Assembly (NCBI GenBank): GCA_963777755.1
Contig: CAVZSC010000034.1
Location: 558,001 to 622,000 of the forward strand
Source: DATFWC01 sp963777755
Lineage (GTDB): Bacteria > Pseudomonadota > Alphaproteobacteria > Rhizobiales > Xanthobacteraceae
DNA: 64,000 bases
Direction of reading: 5' to 3'
The notes under the pieces are model-generated. The model saw nothing but the letters and a program-made list of their open reading frames with translations. It was not told the origin of the DNA and ran no database searches. Numbering within the stretch: the stretch's first letter is position 1; each line of letters begins with the position of its first letter. The position numbers were made by a program, and so were the translations under genes. Below, piece after piece: positions 34,049 to 42,195 of this stretch.

Positions 34049-34636
34049 ATGACATCAAGCGAAGCTGCGGCGCGCGTTGGGCTCATCGCAACGGTGTCAG
34101 TAATCATCGTGATCAGCACACTTTTGCCATTGCTCAGGGAGCCCGCACGATCGAGTGATACGCGTACATTGGCCGCGTTCGCGGCACCGCTGGCGATTCC
34201 GGAGCGCAACGCAGGTGTGCCCACTACTGACCAAGCCGGCGATCGAACATCGCAAATCTCGTCGCCGCCTGAGGGTAACTTCGGAGCGACCGATGCGCCC
34301 GCGCGGGTCACGCCTGCACCTTACTTGCTCTCGGCAAGTTCCCCTCCTCCTACCCTAATTAGTGAGCAGCGCCTTACCGATGGAACCGCACCGGCCGCCA
34401 CGCAGCTCAGTGCCGAATCGTCACAGGCAGTGCCGACCGAGCCGGTAACGGAGCCCCCTCGAGCAGAACAGAACACCAAGCGCAGATACAGCAAGGAAAT
34501 GGTACGGTCGCGTCCGGCGCCGTTTTTCAATAACGAGCAGATCGCGGGTCATTGGGCCAATCACCGCGCGCCGGCGGCACGCCGGAGCTCAACCCCGTTT
34601 TCGTATAACGAGCAGTTGGCGCCGCGATCGAATTGA
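34049..34636 (+). CDS. Membrane-anchored Pro/Ser-rich hypothetical protein, paralogue A
   Basis: 195 residues from ATG 34049. An N-terminal TM helix (RVGLIATVSVIIVISTLLPLL) is followed by LAAFAAPLAIP, a long low-complexity Pro/Ser/Thr/Ala stretch, and a conserved basic tail with KEMVRSRPAPFF, a repeat-like FNNEQIAGHWANHRAP, and STPFSYNEQL. No known family. A protein with the same layout is encoded at 39272-39847. The layout suggests an inner-membrane anchor, a periplasmic flexible linker and a short C-terminal binding motif. Confidence 0.6.
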   Translation: MTSSEAAARVGLIATVSVIIVISTLLPLLREPARSSDTRTLAAFAAPLAIPERNAGVPTTDQAGDRTSQISSPPEGNFGATDAPARVTPAPYLLSASSPPPTLISEQRLTDGTAPAATQLSAESSQAVPTEPVTEPPRAEQNTKRRYSKEMVRSRPAPFFNNEQIAGHWANHRAPAARRSSTPFSYNEQLAPRSN

Positions 34637-34697
34637 TCGACCCGGTGATGCGTTAGGTCGCAACCGTGCGCACGAGCACGCCCACACCAGGAGGCCA

Positions 34698-34955
34698 TCA
34701 TCATCGACTAGCTGCCGGGCGACTGCAGATGCCCCGTTGGCTCATTCCCATGATCTATGTCACCGCAAGCGTCGCCTAAGGATTGACGCTGCCGCGCATC
34801 GAGCAGGCATATTTCGCGTCCTGCACGTTCGGTCTGTCGGTCGCCTCGGCGCAGGTATACCTGTCGGCCGCCGCTTCGGGTACGATGGCCCTCACCGGCA
34901 TCGTGTTCGCGATGGCGTTCGTCATGGTGCAGTTCAGCGCGATTGCCTATTCGCG
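34698..34955 (+). pseudogene. Duplicated fragment: fabI end plus 5' part of a DUF2254 gene, with a stop codon
   Basis: This 258-bp piece is almost identical to 54781-55038, with roughly a dozen mismatches in the coding part. It includes the last codons of a fabI-like end, the spacer GACTGCAG and the start MPRWLIPMIYVTASVA. TAA at the 17th codon replaces Gly of the intact copy, and similarity stops abruptly after AIAYS. It is a dead partial copy of the gene at 54812. The unit crosses a gene boundary, so it arose by segmental duplication of DNA. Confidence 0.85.
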
Positions 34956-35052
34956 CAAACGTGCGGATCGTCATCTTTGGATCATGCGCCGGCGCAGCGG
35001 GCTGATGCCGTGTTCGGTCAGCCGAAGCGGCTGGATTTTCACCATTCATTTG

Positions 35053-35066
35053 TTGATCTGGATCAA
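35053..35066. promoter_or_regulatory. FNR/FixK box upstream of the phospholipase D gene
   Basis: TTGATCTGGATCAA is a perfect TTGAT-N4-ATCAA palindrome in the spacer after the DUF2254 fragment. It is about 210 bp before ATG 35268 and 340 bp before ATG 35400. Confidence 0.55.
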
Positions 35067-35267
35067 GCAAAGGCGGCGGGAAGATCCGATGGTCCTTGTC
35101 CATGCGGCGGCGGATACAATCCGTCGAGCGCTGGCGGCGGGTTCCGGGCTGGTGCCTTTGGTGGCGGCCTCCGGCGGGCGCGTATTCTCAAAATACGTCG
35201 CGAGTTTGCGCTTGATGGATTGCCGTTGTCACGCTTGACTGCTGGCTGCGGGGGGGCGGAGAGTGCC

Positions 35268-36905
35268 ATGCGTCGCGGAACGCCCTGTCGGGTTGCGGAC
35301 TACCGCCAGATGCGCGCCGACACGCAACGAACCAGCAGCTCTGCGGGTTCGGCCGAGCCTCGGGTACTGCCCGGTCGCGGATTCTCACGCACGGTCCTGA
35401 TGTGGCTTGCCCAGGTTCTCACCGGCACCCGCCCCCGGCTACACTATCCGCGCACGGTCTCGACGGCGTTCGAGGACCCCGCGTCGACTCGGCTGGGCCA
35501 ATTCTTCGGCCCGGCGGCCGACGAGCACCCCGGCCTCTCCGGCTTCAGCCTCTTGAGCCACGGGCGCGAGGCCTTCATCGTCCGTCTGGCGCTGGCCGAC
35601 TTGGCCGAGCGAAGCCTCGACATGCAGTACTACGTCTGGGAAGGCGATACGACCGGCCGGATCATCGTCGACCACGTGATGAAGGCGGCGGATCGCGGGG
35701 TCAGGGTGCGGCTCCTCGTCGACGATCCCTTCTACAAGGCCAGCGATTCCGTTAAGGCCGCCCTCGATGCCCACCCCAATGTCGAGATCCGTCTGTTCAA
35801 CCCGCTCACCAACCGGAGATGGTCCGCTCTTGACTTGATTTTTGACTTCGGGCGGGTCAACCGCCGCATGCACAACAAGTTGATGGTTGCTGACAACGCG
35901 GCGGCGATCGTCGGCGGCCGCAATATCGGTGACATCTATTATGGCGTGAACACCATCGCCAATTATCGCGATCTGGATGTATTGGCGGTCGGGCCTGTCG
36001 TCCGCGACCTGTCGGGGGTATTCGACCAATTCTGGAACAGCTCCTCGACCGTGCCGATCGCGGCCATCGTCGATCGCGCCCATGGCGCTGCCGATCTCGA
36101 TGAAATCCTGATTCGCTTGCGTGAGGCGATCGCCGCGGCCGACTACCCTTATCCGATCGACCAGGACCTGAACGAGCTGGCGGCCCAGGGCGCCGAGGTT
36201 CGCGACAATCTCGTGTGGGCACACGGCCGAATCATCGCCGACGACCCGGAAACCATCGCACGCGGCAAGGAGAGTGACCAGGTGGTCGAATTCATCCGCG
36301 GGCGGGTCGCCCAGCTGAAAGAGGAGCTGCTCGTCGAGTCGCCCTATTTCGTCCTACCCGCCGGGGCGCAGGCAATCGTCAAGGCGCTGCACGAGCGCAA
36401 TGTCCGGGTGCGCGTGCTGACCAACTCGCTCGCTTCGAACGACATGCTGCCGGCGCATTCAGGCTATGCCAAGACCCGCAGGCGGCTGCTCGAGAACGGC
36501 ATGGAGCTATACGAGCTGTGCCCTGATACCGACGCCTTCCGGCCGGGCTGGTCGCTCCTTTCCCGGCGGTCGCGAGCGGCCTTGCATACCAAGGCCATGG
36601 CCTTCGACCGCGAAGCCGTGTTCATCGGCAGCTTCAACCTCGACCCGCGCTCTGCCGCGATCAACACCGAAGCCGGCCTCTATATTGAGAGCCCGGAGCT
36701 TGCCGAAAGGCTGACGGCCTACATGGCGACTGGCGTCGTGCCCGCCAACAGCTACCGCGTCCTCCTCGACCCGAACGGCAAGATCGTCTGGGAGACGGTG
36801 AGGGACGGCCAAAGGGTGCGCCATCGGCACGAGCCCAAAACCGGCTTTCGCCGGCGCTTCGTCGCCGACCTGTTGAAGCTCCTACCGATCAACTCGCAAC
36901 TTTGA
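35268..36905 (+). CDS. Phospholipase D / cardiolipin synthase (ClsC/YmdC-like)
   Basis: 545 residues from ATG 35268. The family block DYPRT-like LHYPRTVSTAFEDPASTRLGQFF lies at residues 57-80, which leaves about 55 leader residues; ATG 35400 is a shorter alternative. Two HKD motifs are present: MHNKLMVADNAAAIVGGRNIGD and LHTKAMAFDREAVFIGSFNLDPRS, both complete with H-x-K-x-x-x-x-D and downstream G-G-R/G-S-x-N. The order and length fit ClsC, which forms cardiolipin from phosphatidylglycerol and phosphatidylethanolamine. An FNR/FixK box lies upstream. The C-terminus FRRRFVADLLKLLPI is typical. Confidence 0.9.
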   Translation: MRRGTPCRVADYRQMRADTQRTSSSAGSAEPRVLPGRGFSRTVLMWLAQVLTGTRPRLHYPRTVSTAFEDPASTRLGQFFGPAADEHPGLSGFSLLSHGREAFIVRLALADLAERSLDMQYYVWEGDTTGRIIVDHVMKAADRGVRVRLLVDDPFYKASDSVKAALDAHPNVEIRLFNPLTNRRWSALDLIFDFGRVNRRMHNKLMVADNAAAIVGGRNIGDIYYGVNTIANYRDLDVLAVGPVVRDLSGVFDQFWNSSSTVPIAAIVDRAHGAADLDEILIRLREAIAAADYPYPIDQDLNELAAQGAEVRDNLVWAHGRIIADDPETIARGKESDQVVEFIRGRVAQLKEELLVESPYFVLPAGAQAIVKALHERNVRVRVLTNSLASNDMLPAHSGYAKTRRRLLENGMELYELCPDTDAFRPGWSLLSRRSRAALHTKAMAFDREAVFIGSFNLDPRSAAINTEAGLYIESPELAERLTAYMATGVVPANSYRVLLDPNGKIVWETVRDGQRVRHRHEPKTGFRRRFVADLLKLLPINSQL

Positions 36906-37334
36906 TTTGACACCGATCGCTTGGCGACCGATTGCCAGCCTGAGCTGAGACTGATCAATCCGCGTTGGCGGCACGTCGTGCTCACAGCCGATGATGCGGA
37001 TAAAAAAAACAACAGGCCCGCCCAGGCAACGTGTCGAAAGCTCGACGACTACAACGACCAACTTGCCCTCGCCGCCCTGTGGCCGTCAGTCACTGAAGCT
37101 GACCAGGCGCGCCATCGACGCGCCGGCCACGGCGGACGCCGTGTACCGGGATGCGGGATCAACCGGATCCGGGCAAGGTCACGCCTGTATCGCACTCGGG
37201 GTGGGCGGTCCCGCCTGCGCAAGATACACGATCGGTCCGTATGGCCGGACTTCACCACGCCCGCGCGGCCGCCCAATCCTTGCTCGTCGTCGGGGCAGCG
37301 TGCCGACGCGCAGCACACTTGTGCGATCCTGCCT
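36906..37334. other. Spacer without recognised features
   Basis: About 430 bp between the phospholipase D gene and a small convergent gene. Open frames on both strands have no recognisable content, and I see no clear terminator or repeat. Confidence 0.4.
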
Positions 37335-37577
37335 CTATTTCGCGGTACAGAGCGCCGAAACAACTACGCCATTGGGGCCCTTAAGTTGACCCATATTTTT
37401 TTCGTCTTCTATGGCCTTATTGAGCTCAGCAGCAATATCGCTAAAGCCTGAAAGATACGCCGTCCGAGCTGCCTCGCAGGTCGCCTTGCTGCTGAATTCT
37501 ATACTCGAAAGTGCGGGCGAGAAGTGGCCAGTAACAGGGTTTCCATAGAAGAGAAATGTAATCACCATGATCCACAT
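37335..37577 (-). CDS. Small exported hypothetical protein, 80 residues
   Basis: MWIMVITFLFYGNPVTG looks like a short signal or anchor segment, followed by EFSSKATCEAARTAYLSGF and a C-terminal SALCTAK. Two cysteines in a mature small domain fit a secreted disulfide protein; a T-C-E-A-A-R pattern occurs in many short Hyphomicrobiales secreted proteins. A ribosome site GGGAG precedes the ATG. It is lower in GC than its neighbours. No family assigned. Confidence 0.5.
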   Translation of the reverse strand: MWIMVITFLFYGNPVTGHFSPALSSIEFSSKATCEAARTAYLSGFSDIAAELNKAIEDEKNMGQLKGPNGVVVSALCTAK

Positions 37578-37847
37578 ATGCTGCTCCCTGTTTGCGCCGA
37601 AGCAGATGTTTCAGGAGATCACACCTTCCGACGGGCGCCCACCAACCTACTCCCCATCACATCTCATCCCTCACCTCGACGAGACGTCTGGTCACCGGAC
37701 ATGCTTTTCCTGCGCCCGGGCCCGCACCGGGCGTCCACTACTCTACGGGTCGCCATAGCCGTGTGGCTGGGCTCTGATGCCGGAAGCGAGGTGCCGCAAC
37801 AGGCGACACCGTCCGCGTTCGATCACCCCGATCCCAGCAAACCTGGC

Positions 37848-38084
37848 TCAGCGCCTGCCGGCGCGATTGACCGGACCGCCGCGATTCCCCACCGTTCCAG
37901 GCCGTACTGCTTCGCGCGCAACCGCGCGCCCCACGGGCCGAGCCCGCAGCACCACACCGGGCCTGACGATGCAATTGGCGGGATAGCCCACATACGTACA
38001 ATACACCTGGGCACTGGCCTGCTCAGTGCTTGCGGTCAGGAACCCAGTTACCAGCAGCGCAGCCAACGCGATCGAGAGTTTCAT
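37848..38084 (-). CDS. Small secreted protein, YVGYP family, paralogue 1
   Basis: 78 residues from ATG 38084, chosen because GGAGG sits 5 bases upstream. Signal peptide LSIALAALLVTGFLTASTEQASA, then VYCTYVGYPANCIVRPGVV with a Cys pair 9 residues apart, LRARPVGRA, and a basic tail ending NRGGPVNRAGRR. I know no named family. The paralogue at 40575-40835 shares the leader, the C-x-Y-V-G-Y-P-x-x-C-I-V-R-P-G-V-V-L-R-A-R-P core and the tail. An exact FNR/FixK palindrome lies about 53 bp before the start, so it should be induced by low oxygen. Confidence 0.7.
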   Translation of the reverse strand: MKLSIALAALLVTGFLTASTEQASAQVYCTYVGYPANCIVRPGVVLRARPVGRAVAREAVRPGTVGNRGGPVNRAGRR

Positions 38085-38136
38085 CTTGTCCTCCATCTGG
38101 ACGCCCCAAATAATTGCCGAAGAACAGTCTGCGCAT

Positions 38137-38150
38137 TTGATGCAGATCAA
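38137..38150 (-). promoter_or_regulatory. FNR/FixK box of secreted-protein paralogue 1
   Basis: TTGATGCAGATCAA, a perfect palindromic match, ends 53 bp before the start codon at 38084. The identical 14-mer stands at almost the same distance before the paralogue at 40835. Confidence 0.75.
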
Positions 38151-38633
38151 AAAGCATGAGCCTGTCTGAACAGGTCCGGGCCCTATCGTCGGCCTGGCTG
38201 GCGACGACACGATGTTGAGCGGATCGGAACTGGTTCAGGCGTTCGGCAATGCCGGCAACGATAGCGTACTCTTGCGACCAAAGGGTACGGGCAGCATCCG
38301 GGGCGGCACAGAAGAAAAAGACAGCATATGCGGGCCTTCCGGCACCGGTTCCATGCTGCTCTTCGGCAACGAGGGGGTCCGACGCTGTCGACATGCCCGC
38401 TGCAAGAGCGCTTCGGAGATCGTCGGTGGCGCACAGGATCTTGACGATGGCTCCAATAACGACCCTGACGAACTCGGGAGGCTGTCGGCGCTGGCGGGAG
38501 CCAAGCAATCTTTGGCAGTGAAGGGAGCGGTATTTGACCTACCGCAAATTCGGCAGGTGCGCCCAATGAATAATACATGCCAGAGGCTCCGGCTCGGAGG
38601 GCGCTCGTTTGCCCGGGCAACCGATCGGCACCG
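38151..38633. other. Spacer without a supported gene
   Basis: Roughly 480 bp. Long frames on both strands have no recognisable domain and are mutually overlapping. It follows the promoter of a minus-strand gene on the left and ends at a LysR fragment. Nothing else is seen. Confidence 0.4.
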
Positions 38634-38815
38634 ATGAGCAGCCTGCGGCAGATCCGATGCTTTCTTGCTGTTCGAGGAGGGAAGCTTGATCAGGGCAGCA
38701 AGACGGGTTGGGATTTCTCAGCCGTCGCTCAGCAACACATTATTTGCTTCGAAGCCCGGCCTGGTCGAGCGCTTTTCATCAGGCAGCGCCTACGACCGAG
38801 CCGAGCGAAGTGGTC
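38634..38815 (+). pseudogene. LysR-family N-terminal fragment
   Basis: MSSLRQIRCFLAV begins at 38634 and, after a frame change near 38673, continues EEGSLIRAARRVGISQPSLSN. Together they make the first 40 residues of a LysR helix-turn-helix domain. Beyond this the sequence loses likeness, so this is a frameshifted remnant of a regulator gene. Confidence 0.6.
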
Positions 38816-38869
38816 GCAGCAATCAAGCCGCATGTCGAACTGGTTCTGTCTGTCGGCTGTGGCTGGAAG

Positions 38870-39040
38870 ATGAATTTCGAGCAGTGGAAGGCGGCAGCCG
38901 GGGCCGTGCTGCACGAGCAGTACGGCATCAATCCCGCCCGCATCCCAAACGAGATATGGCGGCAGCTGTACCTGCAGAACTTCGAGCCGCGCGAGGCCGC
39001 GCGCCGCATCGAGGTGATCTACGTCAATGCGCGCCCGTAG
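38870..39040 (+). CDS. Small hypothetical protein, 56 residues
   Basis: MNFEQWKAAAGAVLHEQYGI ... PNEIWRQLYLQNFEPREAAR ... VIYVNARP. It is a compact, well-mixed helical sequence with W-R-x-L-Y and P-x-x-A-A-R that looks like a genuine small cytoplasmic protein. The frame is open upstream to 38708, but that part reads over the LysR remnant. ATG 38870 follows GGCTGGAAG, a weak ribosome site. No family assigned. Confidence 0.5.
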   Translation: MNFEQWKAAAGAVLHEQYGINPARIPNEIWRQLYLQNFEPREAARRIEVIYVNARP

Positions 39041-39271
39041 CCGATCACGTGCGGCTGCGGGTCCGCCGTGAAGGCTGGGAGAAGCGACCACGGCCGTCCC
39101 CGATGTCGTCGCGCATGGGAGTGCAACGTAAAGCGCATAGGTGTTCCGATGCTGACACTAGCCCAACTTGTTCTGTCAGCGATGCTGCCGTCGGTATGGG
39201 CAAATGGCCGGCTCGCGTGCGTGTCATCGCGGCGCAGACCGCTAAGAAACGTCACCACGACCTTGCCGGAC

Positions 39272-39847
39272 TCATTGGGCGCCAAGCTGCTTGTCATAGG
39301 AGAAGGGGGTCGAGGCGGGACGCGACACAGGTGCGCGGTTGGCCGACTGCGCCATTCTGTGCTCGTTGTGATCGTCCTGCGCCGGGCGTGAACGCACGAC
39401 GCGCTTACCAGATCTGTGTTTCGTCCGCTCTTGAGCTCTTGTGGTCCCCGCAGAGGGCGAGATCGATGGGGGTTGCAAGGCTTCAGGATTGGACGGGGTG
39501 GAGGCCGGCGCGCTTCCGTCACTGGAGCGCGTAGTCATCGCCGCAGGAAGGGCGGGTGCCGGTGACGACGGTGGTTCGGAAGGGGACAAGGCCTCCGGCG
39601 TTGCTCCAGCCGCTCCGACGGTGCTCGCAGGCGAGGTGGAAGGTGGCGCTTGATCTTGTGCCCGTAGCGGAGCGGGCGCTCCCATAGTGTCCGGCGGCAC
39701 AACCATCGGCGGCGCGAACGCCGCCAATGGACCCATATCCTCCGCCGGCAAAGGCTGCTTGAGCAACGACGCAATTACGCCGATCACGATGATCACCGCC
39801 ACCGCTGCGATGAGCCCGAACCGCGCCGCAACACCCTTCAACACCAT
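39272..39847 (-). CDS. Membrane-anchored Pro/Ser-rich hypothetical protein, paralogue B
   Basis: 191 residues from ATG 39847. Same design as the gene at 34049: TM helix RFGLIAAVAVIIVIGVIASLL, then LAAFAPPMVVPP, a Pro/Ala/Ser/Thr linker, and a tail with KRVVRSRPAQDDHNEHR, NRAP and STPFSYDKQL. The two ends are conserved between the copies while the linkers differ, which suggests that the anchor and the C-terminal motif are the working parts. The frame continues upstream without likeness. Function unknown. Confidence 0.6.
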   Translation of the reverse strand: MVLKGVAARFGLIAAVAVIIVIGVIASLLKQPLPAEDMGPLAAFAPPMVVPPDTMGAPAPLRAQDQAPPSTSPASTVGAAGATPEALSPSEPPSSPAPALPAAMTTRSSDGSAPASTPSNPEALQPPSISPSAGTTRAQERTKHRSGKRVVRSRPAQDDHNEHRMAQSANRAPVSRPASTPFSYDKQLGAQ

Positions 39848-39929
39848 GCCATCACCTCCCGGGCATGGCTCACGGATCGCTCTCCAACCGCCGTCAAAGC
39901 ACGTTGGGCTGGACTGTACACCGTTCCAC

Positions 39930-40451
39930 TCACCACCTTTGCGCCTGCCCCCACCAGGCAAATGGCCCGTATGTGGGCTGCGGGGCGTAGCCGTAATACC
40001 GCTGGTCTCGCGGCAATTCCCGGGCTCGTTCGCGCGCCAAGCGCTGCTGGCGCTCGCGTACGGCCTTCTTCCGCGCAAGGCGCACGGAGCGCGCATTCGC
40101 ATCTTCGGTACGCGTGGCGGTCGTCACGGTGGCCAGCGCGGAAACCTGAACTGGGTCGGCGCGAGCCGGCGTCCCGGGCTCGTCACGCTGCGTCGCCGGA
40201 ACCACCGGCCCCTCGAAGCTGACCGGAGATGCGAGGGGCTGCCCCTTGGCGGCGGCCTCTCGCGCCTCCTGCTCGTTCCTAAGGCGCTCCACCAAAGAGG
40301 CCCGCGGGTCATGCTTGACGTTCACCTTTGGCGTCACCGTAGCGACGACCCTCGGCTTCGGGCCGTCGGGCTCCAGGACGGAATTCACCAGCATCAGCAG
40401 CCCTAGCAGTACGGCTCCGACGATCGTGAAATATTTGAAGAGACTTGGCAT
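39930..40451 (-). CDS. Membrane-anchored hypothetical protein with Arg-rich C-terminus
   Basis: 173 residues from ATG 40451. TM helix LFKYFTIVGAVLLGLLMLVN at the start, then a periplasmic region with TVTPKVNVKHDPRASLVERLR, a Pro/Thr/Ala linker, a strongly basic stretch (ARKKAVRERQQRLARERARE) and an aromatic end GYAPQPTYGPFAWWG. M-P-S-L-F-K/R-F/Y starts are common among Bradyrhizobium membrane proteins of unknown role (from memory). It lies between paralogue B and the second YVGYP gene, all on the minus strand. Confidence 0.6.
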   Translation of the reverse strand: MPSLFKYFTIVGAVLLGLLMLVNSVLEPDGPKPRVVATVTPKVNVKHDPRASLVERLRNEQEAREAAAKGQPLASPVSFEGPVVPATQRDEPGTPARADPVQVSALATVTTATRTEDANARSVRLARKKAVRERQQRLARERARELPRDQRYYGYAPQPTYGPFAWWGQAQRW

Positions 40452-40574
40452 CAAGACTTGCCCTTTCAGCCCGTGCTTGAGGGGCAAACTCCTGTGAGTG
40501 CCGCCGGTCCTGCTCCACCGCCGGAGCTCACCCGCAAAGTACGAGCGATCACCGCGCCGGTCAGCAAGCTTACC

Positions 40575-40835
40575 TCAGCGCCTGCCGACGCGATTGACCG
40601 GACCGCCACGGTTCATCGGTGTCCCACGCCGTACTCCAACACCCGGAGCACCGACGCCGACGGTCGCGGCTCGCGCAACCGGCCGGGCCCGGAGCACGAC
40701 ACCAGGCCTGACGATGCAACCGGAGGGATAGCCCACGTACGAACAATACACGACGGCATTGGCCTCCTGGGTGCTTGCGGTTACGAACCCGGTTATCAGC
40801 AGTGCAGCTGACGCGATCAGCATCTTCATCTTCAT
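40575..40835 (-). CDS. Small secreted protein, YVGYP family, paralogue 2
   Basis: 86 residues from ATG 40835, with GGAGGA 5 bases upstream. Signal peptide MLIASAALLITGFVTASTQ with an A-N-A cleavage site, then VYCSYVGYPSGCIVRPGVV, LRARPVARA, a Gly/Val-rich insert not in paralogue 1, and NRGGPVNRVGRR. Its promoter holds the same FNR/FixK palindrome as paralogue 1 at the same distance. The conserved Cys pair suggests one disulfide in the periplasm or outside. Function unknown. Confidence 0.72.
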   Translation of the reverse strand: MKMKMLIASAALLITGFVTASTQEANAVVYCSYVGYPSGCIVRPGVVLRARPVARAATVGVGAPGVGVRRGTPMNRGGPVNRVGRR

Positions 40836-40885
40836 ATTGTCCTCCATCTCGAGGCCCCAGCAGATTCCCATCAACGATCTGCGTA

Positions 40886-40899
40886 TTGATGCAGATCAA
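40886..40899 (-). promoter_or_regulatory. FNR/FixK box of secreted-protein paralogue 2
   Basis: TTGATGCAGATCAA ends about 51 bp upstream of ATG 40835. It is identical to the box at 38137-38150. Confidence 0.75.
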
Positions 40900-41171
40900 A
40901 AAAGCCTCAGGATGCTTTCGGCAAAGCGGCGATCATGCCGGTGGTCGGCGCGGCATCCTGACAGGTTGAGCGGAAGCGACGAGAGGCTCACCTGGTACAT
41001 GTGTCGAATATATCGCCTGCTCCTGGTGCCGTCTCTGAGGGAGTTCCCCAAAATCGGGCAGGGCAGACCCTGATGAGATCGTCCCAAACACCGCCGCGTT
41101 CCCAAATAGCGGTCCAGACGCATGGGCTTGGACCACTGCGGGGAATTCCCGGATGACCAGCGAATTGCGGG

Positions 41172-41846
41172 TTATCCCGCTTCTCCGAGACGAGCGATCA
41201 GCCGTTCCGCCAGTTGGCGGTCGATGACCGCGAACGAACGGCTTGCGCGCTCATAGGCGTACATAGTGCCGGTGGCGATGTCGAACCACCAGCCGTTCAG
41301 ACGGAGTGTGCCAGCCGCCACCTGCGCGCGTACGATGGGGTAGGACGACAGGTGCTCAAGCTGGACCAGCACGTTGAGCTGCGACAGCTGGTCATGGGGC
41401 TGCAGCGCGGCATCCAGCGCGCCCTCATATTCGAGGCGGAATGCCGCAACCTTGGCATGATGCAGCCACTTCTCAAGGTTCGGCGTGCCGGATCCCGGGC
41501 TGCGCGCCATTACGGCTTTCATGGCGCCGCATTCCGAATGCCCGCATACGACGATGTTCGCGACCTTGAGAACCAACACGGCGTACTCGATCGCACTCGC
41601 TTCGGAAAGGTCGCCGATGGAGACGCCTTCGGCGGTCGCCGGCGGAATCAGGTTGCCGACGTTGCGCATCGTGAACAAGTCGCCGGGGTGGGTCGAAGCC
41701 AACAGGTCGGGCACCACTCGGCTGTCCGAGCAGGTGATCATGAGCGTGTCGGGTGACTGCGCGAGCGCCAGGTCGCGAAACCGCTCCGCATAGCGAGGCA
41801 ACTGCCGTTCGCGGAATTCGACGATACCCGAAATCAGCTTGTGCAT
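41172..41846 (-). CDS. Beta-class carbonic anhydrase
   Basis: 224 residues. Interconverts CO2 and bicarbonate at a Zn site. Zn ligands and catalytic dyad: CSDSRVVPDLL (Cys, Asp, Arg) at about residue 39 and HSECGAMKAV (His, Cys) at about 102; FTMRNVGNLIPP lies between them. The C-terminus ATGTMYAYERASRSF fits the family. A TTGA-N6-GCAA half-palindrome lies 125 bp upstream (41971-41984). Bicarbonate supply for carboxylations or pH control in microoxic growth is possible; that is inference. Confidence 0.94.
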   Translation of the reverse strand: MHKLISGIVEFRERQLPRYAERFRDLALAQSPDTLMITCSDSRVVPDLLASTHPGDLFTMRNVGNLIPPATAEGVSIGDLSEASAIEYAVLVLKVANIVVCGHSECGAMKAVMARSPGSGTPNLEKWLHHAKVAAFRLEYEGALDAALQPHDQLSQLNVLVQLEHLSSYPIVRAQVAAGTLRLNGWWFDIATGTMYAYERASRSFAVIDRQLAERLIARLGEAG

Positions 41847-41970
41847 GACGCGTCCTCCCGTGCCTTATCACAAGCGCCCCGCCATTGCGCGTCTTCTCTT
41901 TGCACGCGGGGAGCGGTTTTGCCCGACGCACATCGCCGCCTGCAAATTCCATCAATTTTCGCAGCCCGAT

Positions 41971-41984
41971 TTGATCTGGCGCAA
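41971..41984 (-). promoter_or_regulatory. Possible FixK-type site upstream of carbonic anhydrase
   Basis: TTGATCTGGCGCAA fits the relaxed FixK2 consensus TTG(A/C)-N6-(T/G)CAA but is not a full palindrome. It lies 125 bp before the start at 41846. Confidence 0.35.
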
Positions 41985-42195
41985 AATAATGTGCGTGCTC
42001 TGTCAGGACAACGCCGCGCAACATTTTCGTTACGAGGGAGAGTCACATGAGAATGACACGACGTGTCCCCTCATGAGGAGGGTCACCTGCACCGTCGGAT
42101 GAGGCTCCGGTTCGGTGTCGGCGACCTCAATCGTGCGCCTCGATGGCAGTCAACTCCATCACGACGAATGTCAGGATGGCCCCGCGAATGATGCG

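Noticed and set aside
38183..38637. Overlapping 140-codon frames on both strands
   Set aside because: No domain, signal peptide or ribosome site; the two frames exclude each other.
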